Of a DNA stretch of 64,000 bases, positions 31,736 through 46,947 are shown piece by piece. Where the stretch lies: positions 119,320,222 to 119,384,221 of the forward strand of contig CM056376.1 of the NCBI GenBank assembly GCA_029718625.1, given 5' to 3'. The stretch comes from Synaphobranchus kaupii (taxonomy: Eukaryota > Chordata > Actinopteri > Anguilliformes > Synaphobranchidae). Position 1 is the stretch's first letter; the number at the start of each line of letters is the position of its first letter. The notes under the pieces are model-generated. The model saw only the letters and a program-made list of their open reading frames with translations. It searched no databases and was not told the DNA's origin. The translations under genes were made by a program, and so were the position numbers.

Positions 31736-34280
31736 GTTCAAACAATGTGGTTAGGATTCAGTTCAAAGGATGGTAGCAGTACTCTTATTTTGTGTCAGCA
31801 ATGTTCCTTGTGTGGTTCAATTTGGCACAGCCTAAGGCTCTGGCAGTGTTGAGGGGGCTGAAATCAAGAATTTAAAGAACAACATCAATAAACCAAATAA
31901 ATAAATGGCAGATATCCAGGAAGCTCAAAATTCATGTTTGTTCTTTGAGTGTTAATATATGAGACCCGATCCCTATGCTTGACACTGCAGCATTGGAATA
32001 GTAGATCAGGGATAGAGAGACAGGTTAACAAATATGATGAAGATACCAGGGCAGAAGGCCATGGTATGAATTGAGGCTGTACAGCTGGCTTGCTCTTGAT
32101 CATATACCTATTTAACATATTTGATAGTTGGAACTTGGATTCCATGGTAAAATTAAAGAATTTAGCTTATTTTCTGGTTTATCTGTTACTTCAGTCTCCA
32201 TTGATTTTTTTTCTGAATTATATGAACACAACATAGATGCATAAACTATTATCATATAAGGCACATGCTATTTTAAATCTTGTAGAGAAAGGAAACGTTA
32301 AAAAAAATACTAAAGAATTCAAATCACTTATTTGTTTTATAAAGTTGTCTGCATTCAAATGTCGTATTCATCTGCTCAGTATTCTACTGGCTCCATTTGT
32401 AATGTCAACAATCTGGCCAGAATTTTGACCTTCACCATGAGGAGCAAAATGAACTAATAAGAGACAGAAGGTCCAGGTCATGTCAGTGACAGCATCTCTT
32501 TGCAAACCTGGTTTTAATTGCCTTTGCTATTTGAGAACACCACTTCTGAAAAACACAAAGTCACGTCAAGTACAGGGATCTTTCCTCATGGATTCTGAAT
32601 TAAATTAAATGTCTTTAATTCCCCAGTTACTAACTACTAACTACTAACAAATAATTTACTATTAAAATGTTATGGGAAAGAGTATCCCACACAATTCCAC
32701 AGAATCATTCAGGTAATGTATGTTTATGGTAATCTGGATGCGGATGTGTTTAATTACAATTTAAGAGGTAAAGATAAATAAAAATAATTTCCACAGAAAA
32801 ATAAAAGATAATAAAAAGATGAGACCAGTGGCATGTTTATGCATAGGCTACTGTGCCATGCTGAGTGAAAGTTTTGTATATGCACGATAAAGCAAAGCAG
32901 GCTGTATCACTCATTGAGCTTAGTTGGAATGGGAAGCACTACATGCTGATTTATAATTTGATGTTAGTTTCCAAATTATATGCAAAAGACAGTCTCAGAA
33001 GAGTTTTTAAAATGCATTTATTTGTTTATTTACACCTGGGAAATACTAACTCTATAGGAACATAATATAAACTGCTGTGTAAAATTGATCTACACGAATG
33101 ATTGAAGCTCCTGCAATGGGAAAATAAAATCTAAACAAAATATTTGTATATGTGTTTCTGTTTGTTTATACCTGTGCATTGATATCATGCACTGGGTCCA
33201 CTCGTGGGTCCACTTACAGGTCTTTCATTAACAAAGTCATATCATTCTGGCTGGTGTAAATGAAACCACACCATAATCATACAAGTTATAGCAGTGAAAT
33301 GCCATTGCAAATCTTTGTGTCTTTTAGCCATAGTAGATTTAATATTAGTATATGTTTGTAACTGATACAAAGTCGACCTTGACCTAGAAACGTTTACAAA
33401 ATGGTTGACATACAATTTACAGTTATTGACATGTAGTGCTGTGCTGCGTACTGCTTATGTAAGGGTAGCTATTATGAATGCCCATTCATTGAAAGTCTTA
33501 TCTTTTCATTTTGTTGACGTGTCCAAGACCCATCTTGTGCAAGCAATTGTTTACGTTCAATATTAACAACAGCTCCCCGTTTTAATACAAAGGCATCATT
33601 TTATTTTATTACCTCTGGGGTGATACATTACATAATTAAAACATTTACAAAAGGTACTAATTACTTTAGTGCTTTTCATTTTGCATATTAATAAAATATC
33701 CTGCTGGATCCGACAACACAGACAACAAAATAAATGCAACATTTGACATTTGTCATAGCAATGAGGCACTATGCAGATGTTTTATCTGCTTCAACAAGGA
33801 GCCACGTGGGCAGTTGTTGCCAACGGCTGTCTGGCCATCTATGAGCCATCTGTGAGCTGAGTCTCACATTTTATATTATACAGGCCCAAAGTTCTCCATC
33901 CCGTTATAAATTATGAAGTGCCTTTTTTCTGTGTTAACTTCACAAAAGCAGATAAAGAACGCAATGAGGGGATTGCCACAGCTATTAAATGATAATATTT
34001 TGTGAGTTTCAGCAGACAGATCTCTCTCTCTCTCTTTCTTCCAGTTGCATGTGCTGATGGATGGGTTGAGGAAAAAGTGGCTCATAATTATCCCCTTCTT
34101 TGTGTTCCACTCACCGGTTGAAGCTAATTTTGTGTGGGGGAAGCTGGCCTGTCAGTCACATTAATGAGCAGAATAAACCTCTTGTGGATGCAAGATCCAG
34201 GGAAGGAAGTTAAAATGAGCAACTATGTTGTTTTCCAAAATGCTTCTTTTGTTGTATAAAGAAGCATTTATGCTTTTGAT

Positions 34281-34285
<5 letters not shown>
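31736..34285. other. Non-coding stretch, nothing recognised
   Basis: AT-rich intergenic DNA with only short chance frames. No gene, RNA or repeat family recognised, apart from a short TC run near 34020-34040. Confidence 0.45.

Positions 34286-34351
<66 letters not shown>
34284..34351. repeat. (AT)n microsatellite
   Basis: About 33 AT dinucleotides in a row. Confidence 0.97.
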
Positions 34352-34355
<4 letters not shown>

Positions 34356-35018
34356 AAAAAATGTTGTTGTTATTTTAGTTCTGTACTCTAGCACTATATG
34401 GATGGATCCCTTTAAGGGTTGTTTCTCCTGACGAATTTTCCTATTGAACTTTATGGAAAAATAAGTCAGGAGAAGAAACCCTTCAAGTTACCCATCCAAA
34501 TCTACTGCATATCTGGAAACAGAGTGATGGTTTAAGAATTGCTTGATACGTCAGACCCTTGATGACTTAGAGCCATTTAGCCAACTATGTGTTCCATACT
34601 GTTCCAGTGTAATTTACAGCTAAATCTAGTCCCACCCCCTAAATTCCCATAGAGCTCCAATCAAATGCAGAGAGGTTATAGTATCGCTTGTAGGAGTCAA
34701 GAGTGTTTTGATATTGTTGGGTCACAGACATCAGGAAGTCATGGCATGCAAAGGATATGCGACCAAACATTAAAAATGATTACTTTATTCCACATTATGT
34801 TAAACTGTCCTATATTTTTTGATGCCCGAAAATGGGGGGGTCTATGCATGACTATGTATAATTTCCAACCGGTTCATCCGATATGGATACAAATACCCCC
34901 AAATTAAACCTGACAGTCTGCACTTCGACCTAATTTTCATTGTATCCTTTCAAACTCAAAGTACAGAACCAAAATAACAAAAAATGTGTCACTGTCCAAT
35001 GAATTATGGCGCTCACTG
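34352..35018. mobile_element. Non-autonomous Tc1/mariner-like element with internal palindrome, copy 1
   Basis: The right end reads, on the complementary strand, TACAGTGAGCGCC..., then GGACAGTGACACATTTTTTG, wording I know from fish Tc1-like termini. The left end (about 34352-34395) has a matching but decayed inverted copy (TTATTTTAGTTCTGTACTCTA). Inside, AAGGGTTGTTTCTCCTGAC at 34416-34434 faces GTCAGGAGAAGAAACCCTT at 34466-34484, a strong palindrome. A second, partial copy is at 58305-58575. No transposase frame is present. Confidence 0.6.
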
Positions 35019-35020
35019 TA

Positions 35021-36621
<1,601 letters not shown>

Positions 36622-36714
36622 TATCCTTATGGTTGTCGCTGAGCAATATAATTAGTTTGATTGGATTCTTCTTGAATTTTTTAAATTCAAAGTCTGAGGA
36701 CCTGTCATCCGCTA

Positions 36715-36965
36715 CTTTGAGTGCGATATATGGGTGCCTGATCGACCAGCAGGGGTCGCTAGATAGCGATGCATGTGGAGCCCTGTTCGACTGAGCCGTC
36801 CCGTCTCCTGGGCGACACAATCGGCAATTGCACTTCGCCCAATGGAGGTACTCTCCACAGTCGCCACTGGCATGATATGCATTCAATCCGAAGGCATGGG
36901 TGAGGCTCATCCATGCGCCACAGTATGGTGCCTTAACCGAATGAGCCACCCAGCAGCCCCGAATG
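36715..36965 (-). repeat. Probable tRNA-related SINE
   Basis: On the minus strand it begins GCTGCTGGGTGGCTCATTCG, then GTTAAGGCACC, which resembles a polymerase III A box (TGGCTCANNGGTTAAGGC). It is GC-richer than its surroundings and about 250 bp long. A B box could not be fixed, so the SINE call is tentative. Confidence 0.45.
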
Positions 36966-36969
36966 TGTG

Positions 36970-39900
36970 GATTTGTGTAGCCTTGTGAATTAATTTCCAG
37001 GACCATGGACAGCACTCACGATGCTAATGTATTTTTCCACTCACTTGTTTGTCCAGCCTTGTGCATTCATTCATCAGCATTGTAGACAGGGTACCACCAC
37101 GTGTCCAGACACAGACTGCACCTTATAAAACTTTCTTGGTAAAAGAGATTAACCCAGCACTTCCCAAGAGTCAGTAAAACATTCCAGGACATGATTTCCT
37201 TCACTCTTTATTTGGAGGACAAACAAAAGATACACAGGAGTGCAAATGTACAGGACAGAGCAATATGGGCAAAACTGAGATTATACTCTCAAATGTATCG
37301 TATAATTATTATTTTTCAGTTAAAGTTCTTCTCATTTTTTTATCTATTTATTTTTGGGGGATGGGGGTCATAGTTTTTATGACTTTATGATCTTATCCCT
37401 GTTCTCTAAGCAAATAAATAAGGCAGTGAAAAGGTCTTGCTCAACATTTTCAAATGGTGTTGCCTTCCGGAAGCTTTAAAGGGTTTTCAGCACATAGTAT
37501 TCAAATAAAGATGTAGGTTGTTATATTTCTCCATACAATTTTACAATTCATAGAATTTCTGAAGCCCTCATTTTAGTTTAAAAAAATGTCACTTCTGCAA
37601 TCATGACAATCTAGGGTGCCTACGATGCTGCTTCACGTCTGTTACTCTGACTATATGAACAAAAGACCTGTTCATGCTCAGTCGCTCACTCAACGGAATG
37701 TTTTCCAAATGAGAAATTAAAAATGTCTTCTTGGGGAACTATTTCTGAATGGCAAGAAAGATCTCAGTATGGAATGATTCATCTTTGGTTGCTAAGGGAA
37801 CAGAGCCAGCCAATTCTCTTCCACCATATGACCTAATTTATGCGTTGAAATATGCTGCGGTGCAGAAATGGTACTCTGAATAATTTGAGCTTAATCAAAA
37901 TAATCATACAACATTATAAATGTACTCCTTTATTTAGTGAATATTACTTGAAACATTTTAAAGTAATACTTATTTTAATTGAGGTATTCAACACTTTGTA
38001 ATGATATTGGCTTTTAGTCCCAACACTAATGATATTGACTTATAGTCCCAACATTGTGACTCCTGTTTTCAGATGGTGTCCTCAGAAATGGTATGTTGTT
38101 TTTATCACAGTCATAATGGGGCCAGGCATATTGGGTAAATTACAGTTCAAAGAATCATGCTGGGACAGGAGAGTGTAGTCTGACCACAGGGTAGTAGGTC
38201 CTTTTTGGCTTTAGCATAAATGGATGGACTTGGGAAAAAAGAGGATTGGGAAAGGGGGACCTGATCATAGATCTGATGTGAAGGGCAGGAGGTCACGGGG
38301 TCATCACTTGCATTAGTTTTACAGGGGAGTATGGCTGACCTCAATCTCCTTGACTCTTACGATCAATCAGCATTTGAAATGGATTACCCCATCCTGTCTT
38401 AAAGTTTTCTCTAATTAAACAGCCAGGTGTGAAGCCACATTTGCATCGGTTTCTCATTTGCATTTTCAACATGTTAATGTTTATTTCCAGGCTAGTAGGA
38501 AAACTAAAACATTTTTTGAACGAAGTTACCATGTGGGTTGAATTCACTGGCCCCCCTCATCACTCACGGCTTTGAAGAACCAGCATGCACAAGATTGGGG
38601 GCACTGGAGAAGAGTGCTGTGTGTATGTGTGTGCAACTGGGGCATTAGGACATTCTCAACAGTCATATTTAAACCTATAAGCCTTCATAATTTGCTGATG
38701 TTTGCTGGAGTTAGATTACATGGTATTCTTAAAACATTCTTGTAACTTTGTAACAGTTACAAGCTATCATGCTGCTACAGGCTTTTAAAATGTGGTTAAT
38801 TCGTTAGGGATGCAGTGTTTGAGTGAATTTTCCAAAAGCCAGAGATATGTGTAGTGACAATAGATTCATTTTCATATTAAAAAATTCACAGAGTGCATTT
38901 TGAAATGATTATGATACTCTGGAAATCGCCGATGACATATACAAAAGTTGGTGAAAAATATCAGTATGTGGACAATGTATTGCTATTTCAAATGAGAGAG
39001 AGCAATGGAATGTAATATTTGATGGCTCAGATATTATCTTAACTTAATTGACCTTAATGATCTATTTAACAAATTAAATTGGCTCAAAAACTGGTGATGT
39101 GATGTCTAAGCAACGTTTCCCATTTTGACAGGATGCAAGGTGCAAGATGATTATAATTGATAACAAGCATGGGCTTAAGTCAAGGGAGGAGTGACAGGTA
39201 CTCAGACATAACAAAAATGCCCTTTACCAAGGCATTTACCAAGATTTGCATGTTCCAACACTACTGACCTGAATACCAAAACGGATCCCCATTTTAATTC
39301 ACTGGAAACAGTTCTTTGTTTGTCAGTACTGGTGAAACCTGTACAACCATGAATGCCACAAGGCAGGATGGTCAGGCAGAGTGGTGGACACGTTCACATT
39401 TGTCCTAGTAACTAACATTTCATATTTGGGAATTCTTCCAAGGTCAGGTCTTTTTATGGGTATAGGCTACTGCTACCAACCACAACAGGACGCAGTTCAA
39501 GATATTTCCTTAAATATAAGGTTTTACTGTACATGGCCTTTTTCAATTGTACAATTTAACAGAAATAACATATTTCATACCTTTAAATGTAATTGTGCAT
39601 TGACAGATCTATAGATCCAATGGCTCCATTAATGTTGGCATCAGCAACCCTTTAGGGATAGTACTAGCTGGTGACATATGAAGGAAAATATAAGGGAAGC
39701 AGCACAAGTAATTCAATAATTAATTGTCTATATGCATATCATAGATCCATCATTAAAAGGAGAAATGTAGCTCCTGCTAGCAAATGAGAAAATCAGATGT
39801 TCGTTCCACAGCCTCAAGGGCAAGGTGGAGCTGGGGAGGAGGTACAGAAGGTGGTATGGGAGGTGTCAATCATCGCTCTCAAGAGATTGTGTAGATGGGT

Positions 39901-41325
39901 GTGAAGGACAAGTGACACATGAGGGAAATTATCCTGTACTGCCAGGTGTTGCAGCTGCATTAATTTTGTTGAGTAAATTTGTCCTACTGGAGGTCACATG
40001 ATTTAAAGGTAGTGTCAGTCATTTGACAGTAATTGACCAATAAATGTGCCCATTTACAGGGGCAATAGTCGCTCTGTAAAATTGGCAGGCTGCTGACTCC
40101 CCTGTAACAAAGAAGCATTTACATGCCATGAGAATGAGCAACTGCAGGACAGATTGGCATCTTCACTTATAGGTCTGCATTAATTCTAACTTCAATGTAC
40201 CTTACCTTTTCAAGAATGAAGGCAACTGAAAATAACACTTGTAATCTGTGTGTGTAGTGTATTAATTGATACAATTAAATATAGGCTCTTGCCAAACCAT
40301 GGCCTGAGCTTATGTTTTTCAACGATTTGTCTTGCAATGAAAGCATGAATCTAAAATATTAAAATAGGGGTTGTTCGGTATAAAAACAAAACCCAGGGAG
40401 ATTTTTCCTTCCACCGCATTTATAAATTTGTACTGTGAACATCATTGACTTGGTGCTTTTTCTTTTAATGGCCAGCAATACACTTTCCTTGTGGTTAATT
40501 TTCAATGGATTACACGGGTACAGACAACCTCAGACATCATTGAAGCCCAACCCACCCATACAAAACATTAAACTAAATGAAAATAAATTGTATTGAATTT
40601 GAGATGCATGGGTCACTGACCAGAGGGCTATGCCATTGAGAAGTGAGTATGATTACTGAAATTATTAACAATGCAGGGATAAGATAGAGGAATTAAATAT
40701 CATTTCAGTCTTGCAGTTATGATCACAGAAAATGGAAAAAATAGTCTTTAAATCTGCAAAAAAAAAGAAAAAAAAAGAAAGAAAATAAATTGGTGTCATT
40801 TTCAACTGCTCATTCAGTTTACATTATTATGTTCAAAACCAAGTATCTCAGCATGTTGTGACATGTAATTAGTGCCTCCCCTCGAGGATGTATTTGGTTA
40901 ACAGTCCAGAGATGGATTTTTCTTCTTGGAGTTGGAGCCATTTTGAGCAGATCAGAGAGGGCCAGTGTGTTTATAAGGTAATGCCTGACAGAAAATCACC
41001 TACCTACCATGATTTGCTTATTCTACGACACAGAAGAATAGCATTTGACTGACACTAGCATTTTGTGCGCCCAACCCCCTTAATGGAAAATCATTTGCAT
41101 TTCAATTCTCCTCCATTCAACCTTGTTAATTGAACTGGGTTATGTAACATAATTACAATGCAGTGTGTGGGATGTCTGAAAGGGTTATTTAACCTCAGAG
41201 GCATAGTGTGAGCATGAGTATACACCTGAACAATCCTGTCTGCTAACAATCCACATGTTTCATTTACAAATATCATATAACAGGCAAACATGCAGTCCCT
41301 ACACATTAAACGGCAAAACAGTACC
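36970..41325. other. Intergenic DNA without recognised genes
   Basis: AT-rich. A short local duplication is present at about 38005-38055 (GATATTG..TTTTAGTCCCAACA type). An A-rich run lies at 40755-40785. Otherwise nothing was recognised. Confidence 0.45.
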
Positions 41326-41327
41326 GT

Positions 41328-41760
41328 TCATAGACTGTATAAAAATATGGACAAAGTCACTGTGACGTCACCCATTGCCTTTCCACGGCCTCGTAAAAAC
41401 TGAATTGAGGCTCCGGATGTCTTTTTCGGCGCCTGTTTGTACAAACTGCGTCTGCTCCGTGGAGCCGAAGAGGACTCAACCTGTCCCTCCGATTAGTCCT
41501 GAACAAATGTTAATACCCTGTCTAAACGACACAATATTTAAAAAAATCAGCACATGCAGAGGCATTAGATGACGGAAAGGCACCTATTGCAATTACATTT
41601 TTTTGTGGGAAAATTTTGACCACATTGCTGCCATTGACTTACATGGTGAAAGACCTATACTGGAGCCAATCGCAGTGGCGCTAGTGAGCAACGGCACAAT
41701 TGCTGCTCCCAGCCCAACCAGGAAGTGAGCTTCAAAACGAAAGCCCAGTCTTGGCCCAGC
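41328..41760. repeat. Fish dispersed repeat, unnamed
   Basis: The segment starts with AGACTGTATAAAAATATGGA and TGACGTCACCCATTG, wording I associate with a common teleost interspersed repeat. It includes the palindrome TGACGTCA (a CRE-type site). Ends not determined. Confidence 0.4.
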
Positions 41761-44700
41761 GCATTTTCATAGCTGACGTTTAAGCCTTTTACATTTGTAA
41801 CTGCCACTGCTTTTACACTCGTACTCCACCAGGCATAGAGCACTGCAGCGGTAACACACGTATTCAATGTGCCCACCTCAAAGCCAGCAAATAGTTTACA
41901 CACCACAGCCCATACAATCCTACAGTAGAGCTAACAACATTTAGAGGTGAGGCATATCTCCCATTGAAAATAATTGATACTCTGTAGGTACCTGCCATAT
42001 TATCAGAAAGAGCTAGCGCTTCAGTAACCCAACAACCTGGCCCTACGTCTGGTGGGTCAAAGGCAATTAGCATCTCATGACTGCAAACTCTTGTTTCGTC
42101 AACAAATTAACTAGCTTGACCTCAGACCTGTGATGTCTCATCTACTGGGTTGAATATACACTGGTAGCGAGCACTTTTACTGACAGAGCCACGTAGCCGT
42201 AGTTCATTTAAGCATTTGCCTTTTTATATCTCAGCGGTTCTCTTTTTAATGCTGCACATCTGCTGAGTCTGTTACTACCACCCTATCATGGTTGAAGGGA
42301 GTGTGCTTTACTTGGGAAAATGTGAACAAAAAAGAGAAAAACCTGCTGGCTATATATTGAAGGACAACTCCTCAGCTGTGACGAGAGATTGAAGCTTCAT
42401 TGACCTCATAATAGGTGGAGCTACAATATGCTGTGAATCATCACTGACTTGGGTTAAGCCAAACACATTGCTTGCTATAGCACAGCACTCAAGTCAGTGA
42501 GTCTTTCAAATAATTGAGTCAATAACAGCAGCATGATAGTCCCACTAATTTGTTATGATTTGAGAAGCCTCGTTCTTTCCCATCCCACAATATTTTAGCT
42601 CTCATGATTGACATTTAAAAGGCTCCATAAAAAACAACATTCCATTCTATTAGTGCAAGTATGACAATGGCGGTAATGGGGCACAATCACTTGGCTTATC
42701 ATTTTAATGGTTGGGGTAATACACCAGTCAGTGGCTCCCGTTTAATAATCATATGGCACAGCCACGCCTTGAATGGTGTCTAGGAACCCAGGGATAATCT
42801 AGCCTTTTCGCAAGTCACAGGTTGGATCTGCTGGTCAAAGTATGGCGCTACAAGTATTCTTCAGCCTTGGCACAACATCTTATGACCGCCAAAGAGGATC
42901 AGCAACACTTGAGCAGTGAATGCTGCCATGGGAGGAACAGTGTAAACTCACTCACGGCACAATCTCTTATTGAATTGGAATTATTCTGGGCTCATATAGT
43001 ATACCTAAGTATTGTATGTTGAAAATAAATTCTCTGTAAAAATGAGGTGATGAGGCAGAGCATTTTTCATTAATTTATGCATTTATTCCTTTTGACAAGC
43101 TAATCTCTGGATCCTACCCTAGCCAGCCTAACAGCAATGCACTTTGGCCTTAACTTTCAATAACATGTTGAATATTTTACAATAGATTCTTTGAAAAATG
43201 ATTCAGCAGTTGCTGAAGTAAACAGTGCTTTGTAAAAAAATACAAAACCTTAATCACGGTCCAGCAAAGTATGCTGCAGTTAGATTGTAAAGATCTTTAT
43301 TGCATATAAGCCCTTCAAGTACACATATTTCTAAACAACTTTTTTTATTGACATCTCACACTCAGTTTCTCTTTAGAGATGACTTTAGAGATGACTATTC
43401 AATGTACCTTTCAGTACATACATTTTCAATAGGGTTTAGACAATTTCTTCCAGAAAAGACAGCATTACCCAGTCAGAGGTTGGTGGTGGATTGTGGGTCC
43501 AGAATGTGGTTTGTCAGTTTTTTTTTTGCTGCTGTTGAGTCACTTGTGAATGAGGCCAGAGACATTCTTCATCCTCAAAGCTCTTATTTTTCTACCCTAC
43601 TTTTTATATCTCTTCTCTATATCTGTCCATCGCTCTGCCTGATTGTTTAAGCCTCAATCTCTCTATCTGTCTTTCTTTCCCCATCTTTCCCTGCCTCTTT
43701 ATCTCTCTATCAGTCTATATTTATTGCTATCAGTCTGTGTGGCTTTCTGCCTGTCTATCTGTCTGACACTATCTTCATTTTCACTCACATTTTTCTTCCT
43801 TCATCCCACGGTCCTTTGAGACAACAGCACACTGATGTGGTGGCAAACATTTAATTTTATTCCTGGTTGACAGGGATGGTTCTCGAGTCCGTCTAACCAA
43901 ACACTTATTTCCTTGGGGTTATGATGTATACACAGCCTAACACATCTTATAATAATGTGATAACTGCCACTGTCTGACAGAATAAAAAAAATACAATGCT
44001 ACTTGAATGACAAAGGACACATTTGCATTATCCTCTGTTCCACAGGCGAGCATCTATACTGTAGGTAAAAGCCGAATCTCAAAAGAAGATTGAATATCTA
44101 AAAGAAAAAATTATATAACATTAATAACTATAACATTTTTACTAGTAGGGCCATCTCCAGCGAATTAATTCCTCTTACCTCTAAAATGTCAATATACAGT
44201 TTGTACAGTTTGTTAAAAGCAAAATATGGCACAATATGCACATAGTATATATATTGTAGATAGCAAAAACCTGATAATTGTATCTAATTACTCTTTTATT
44301 AGACAAGATAATTAGGATTTGCCACTTTGTCTTTATTTTGCTGTGGCACTTCACCTCAAAGATTCTTAGGTCCGTCTCACTATGACTTTCTTCGCGCCAT
44401 AAAATACTGTGATGGCTGACCCACACAGAAATTAAATAAATGCCAATGGATTGCAAGATGGTTCAAAATATAACATAATTTATTTATGTCAAAACATATA
44501 GCATATATTACAAAACATGTACTGTAAGTAAATGTCGGTTTAATATATGCATCATTATGTGTACAATGTATGTACATAATATTCTATAATGACATTTCAT
44601 CTAATTAGCTGAAGGTGTCATTAAGTGATACATTTTCTAAAATGCAAAGTCTATATTAACATATTTTAAGCTATTCCACATTACTAACATTTTTGATTTT

Positions 44701-46820
44701 ATATTTTACATTATGTCTTGGTAAAGGAAACCTAAGGTAGGGCCAGACTTCCCCCTCGATTTAATCAATCACACTTTAACCCCTAGCACGCTTTCTTTTA
44801 TTTGCATTCATTGCATCTTTTTTACGATGAGATTTTCAATCAATCTCGTAACACAATATACTGATTGAATGTGTTAAAACTCATGATTCTAACCCTATAA
44901 ACTATTCTATGATTCCAACATTATAGCAAGAATGGTTCCTTATTTTTAACATGACACAAAACTCTATCAAAACAACAACAATTCCGTACGTTCTGTGTAT
45001 TCTGGAAATCCCTAAACGACACAAATAACGGAAAAGTTGCTATCCTTATCCCGGCAAAATAATAATAATTATTATTATTTTTCAAAAACCTTTTAGGTGA
45101 GAAAAAACTTCCACGTCCACTGTGTTTGCCCTTATTTTACTTTGTTTCAGTACTACTTACAATAATTCTGACAGATTCAAAACAAACTTCTAAGGGTTAC
45201 CTTACAGAAGAGATCAGGATTATGCCAAAGAGGTTCAAGAACAGTAACAATTTTATTTTTGGACTTGGTGGTGCTAGAGAAGAGGTTAATGGCATATGCA
45301 ATTCAATCAAACTGTTTTTTAATCAATCAAACAAACTTTAAGGGTGAATTTGACTGCAATGTAACTGCCTGACTCCAGCTTTACAATCCTCACTGTTTTA
45401 GTACAATTAGTAAAATATAACGTAATGAAAGAAAGTTTACAAATATTAAAATAAATTGAGAAATATTGCACTTCATTATGGGAACAACATAGGAATAAAG
45501 ATATTAAATAATTAGAAATTTTTCACACGTCTTTAAATTGCATATGGTATGCAGACAATGAGGGAAACAAATATTGTTCATGCATGTAAGTTGTTCAGAG
45601 CAAAGGGTATTTCATGTGTTAATAGTTTAAATGACCATTTTGGGTGGAATATTGTGTGCCCTGACCATCTGTAGAACTTTTGCCAAGCCCTAACACCTGG
45701 TGAGGTGTCATTTATTTTTCTGTTTTGAAATCCTATGGGTATTTTCTCTTGTTTGTACAATGTAACTTAATGATCACTTAATTTAAAGCAAAATGGGGTA
45801 GACAATCAAGTCTTCAGTTCATCGACTTTTACTGTACTTTTTTCCAACTAGGTAATTATGGCACTTCGATCCCATTTGCACTTGTTCTTGCATTCTAAGT
45901 CACTCTGGATTAGAATGTCTAAAGAGTCTAAATAACAATAAAGCATTCACATTAAATTCATATTTCAGGTATTTGGTTGTATTCTGTACTCTGATGTCTT
46001 GAATGACTGTAGCATGTACTATAGCTTGTGCCTGGTTTGAGCATTACATTAAGCATTACAGTAACTTCTTGCTGAAGGAGATCACTCCATGCAAATTGCA
46101 TGTGCTGCATAGGCTACTGTACCATGCTGAGTGCAACAAGTTGCTTCATTCTAGCTCAAGTATTCTTTATGACTCAAGCGTTGTCACAACTTGCCACTGG
46201 ATAATAATCAGGGGTTGATTTGAGGGGGGATGCAGGGGGATGCCATCCCCCCTATTAAAATGTTTTTTTACAAAAATCACCCCTTGAAAAACACCATTGT
46301 CCCTTTCCATCCCCTTAGTTTTCTGGTTTTCTGGAATATCATAGACCCCACCATCACCTTGAACATATTTTTTTTACAACCACTGATAATAATACACCTA
46401 TTACAATAATATTCACTGAATACAAGTTGCTCACCTCATAAAAAAAAAAAAAAGAATTAAAGCAAAACAAGCCAGAAGTGAATGCCCTTGGACTGTATTT
46501 ATGACAGTGGTGATGCAATTATAATATATAATTCAGTGTTATCTTCTAGCCTAGTATATTCTTTTTCCATAAGGGTATATAACACTGTGACAATAGGACA
46601 TAATCCAGATCCTTTTTTTCTGCCAAATGTGCATAAGAATGAAACAGAAACCCATACATGTAGATTAATCTACATAAACATTGAAAATAGCTTAGCTTAA
46701 GGAACCAGCTACTGAAACTAAAAAATATGTGCAACCAAATAATCTATATGGTGTTTTGGTGTCTGCTCATACCTCTATTATATTGTGCATCATCAAAGCA
46801 ACCGTATACGCATTGTACAG
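41761..46820. other. Intergenic DNA without recognised genes
   Basis: AT-rich. TCTG-type simple repeat at 43640-43770. A hairpin of G and C runs (GGGGGGATGC / GCCATCCCCCC) is at about 46223-46252. Open frames here are short and unlike any family. Confidence 0.45.
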
Positions 46821-46830
46821 GGAACTGGGA

Positions 46831-46947
46831 TGTAAATTAAATTGTTTATAAAAAATAAAATGTTGATAAAACTGCACAAATTGTAAATTAAATTGTTTAT
46901 AAAAAATAAAATGTTGATAAAACTGCACAAATTGTAAATTAAATTGT
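46831..46947. repeat. 51-bp tandem duplication
   Basis: TGTAAATTAAATTGT starts at 46831, 46882 and 46933, giving 2.3 copies of a 51-bp AT-rich unit. Confidence 0.93.
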
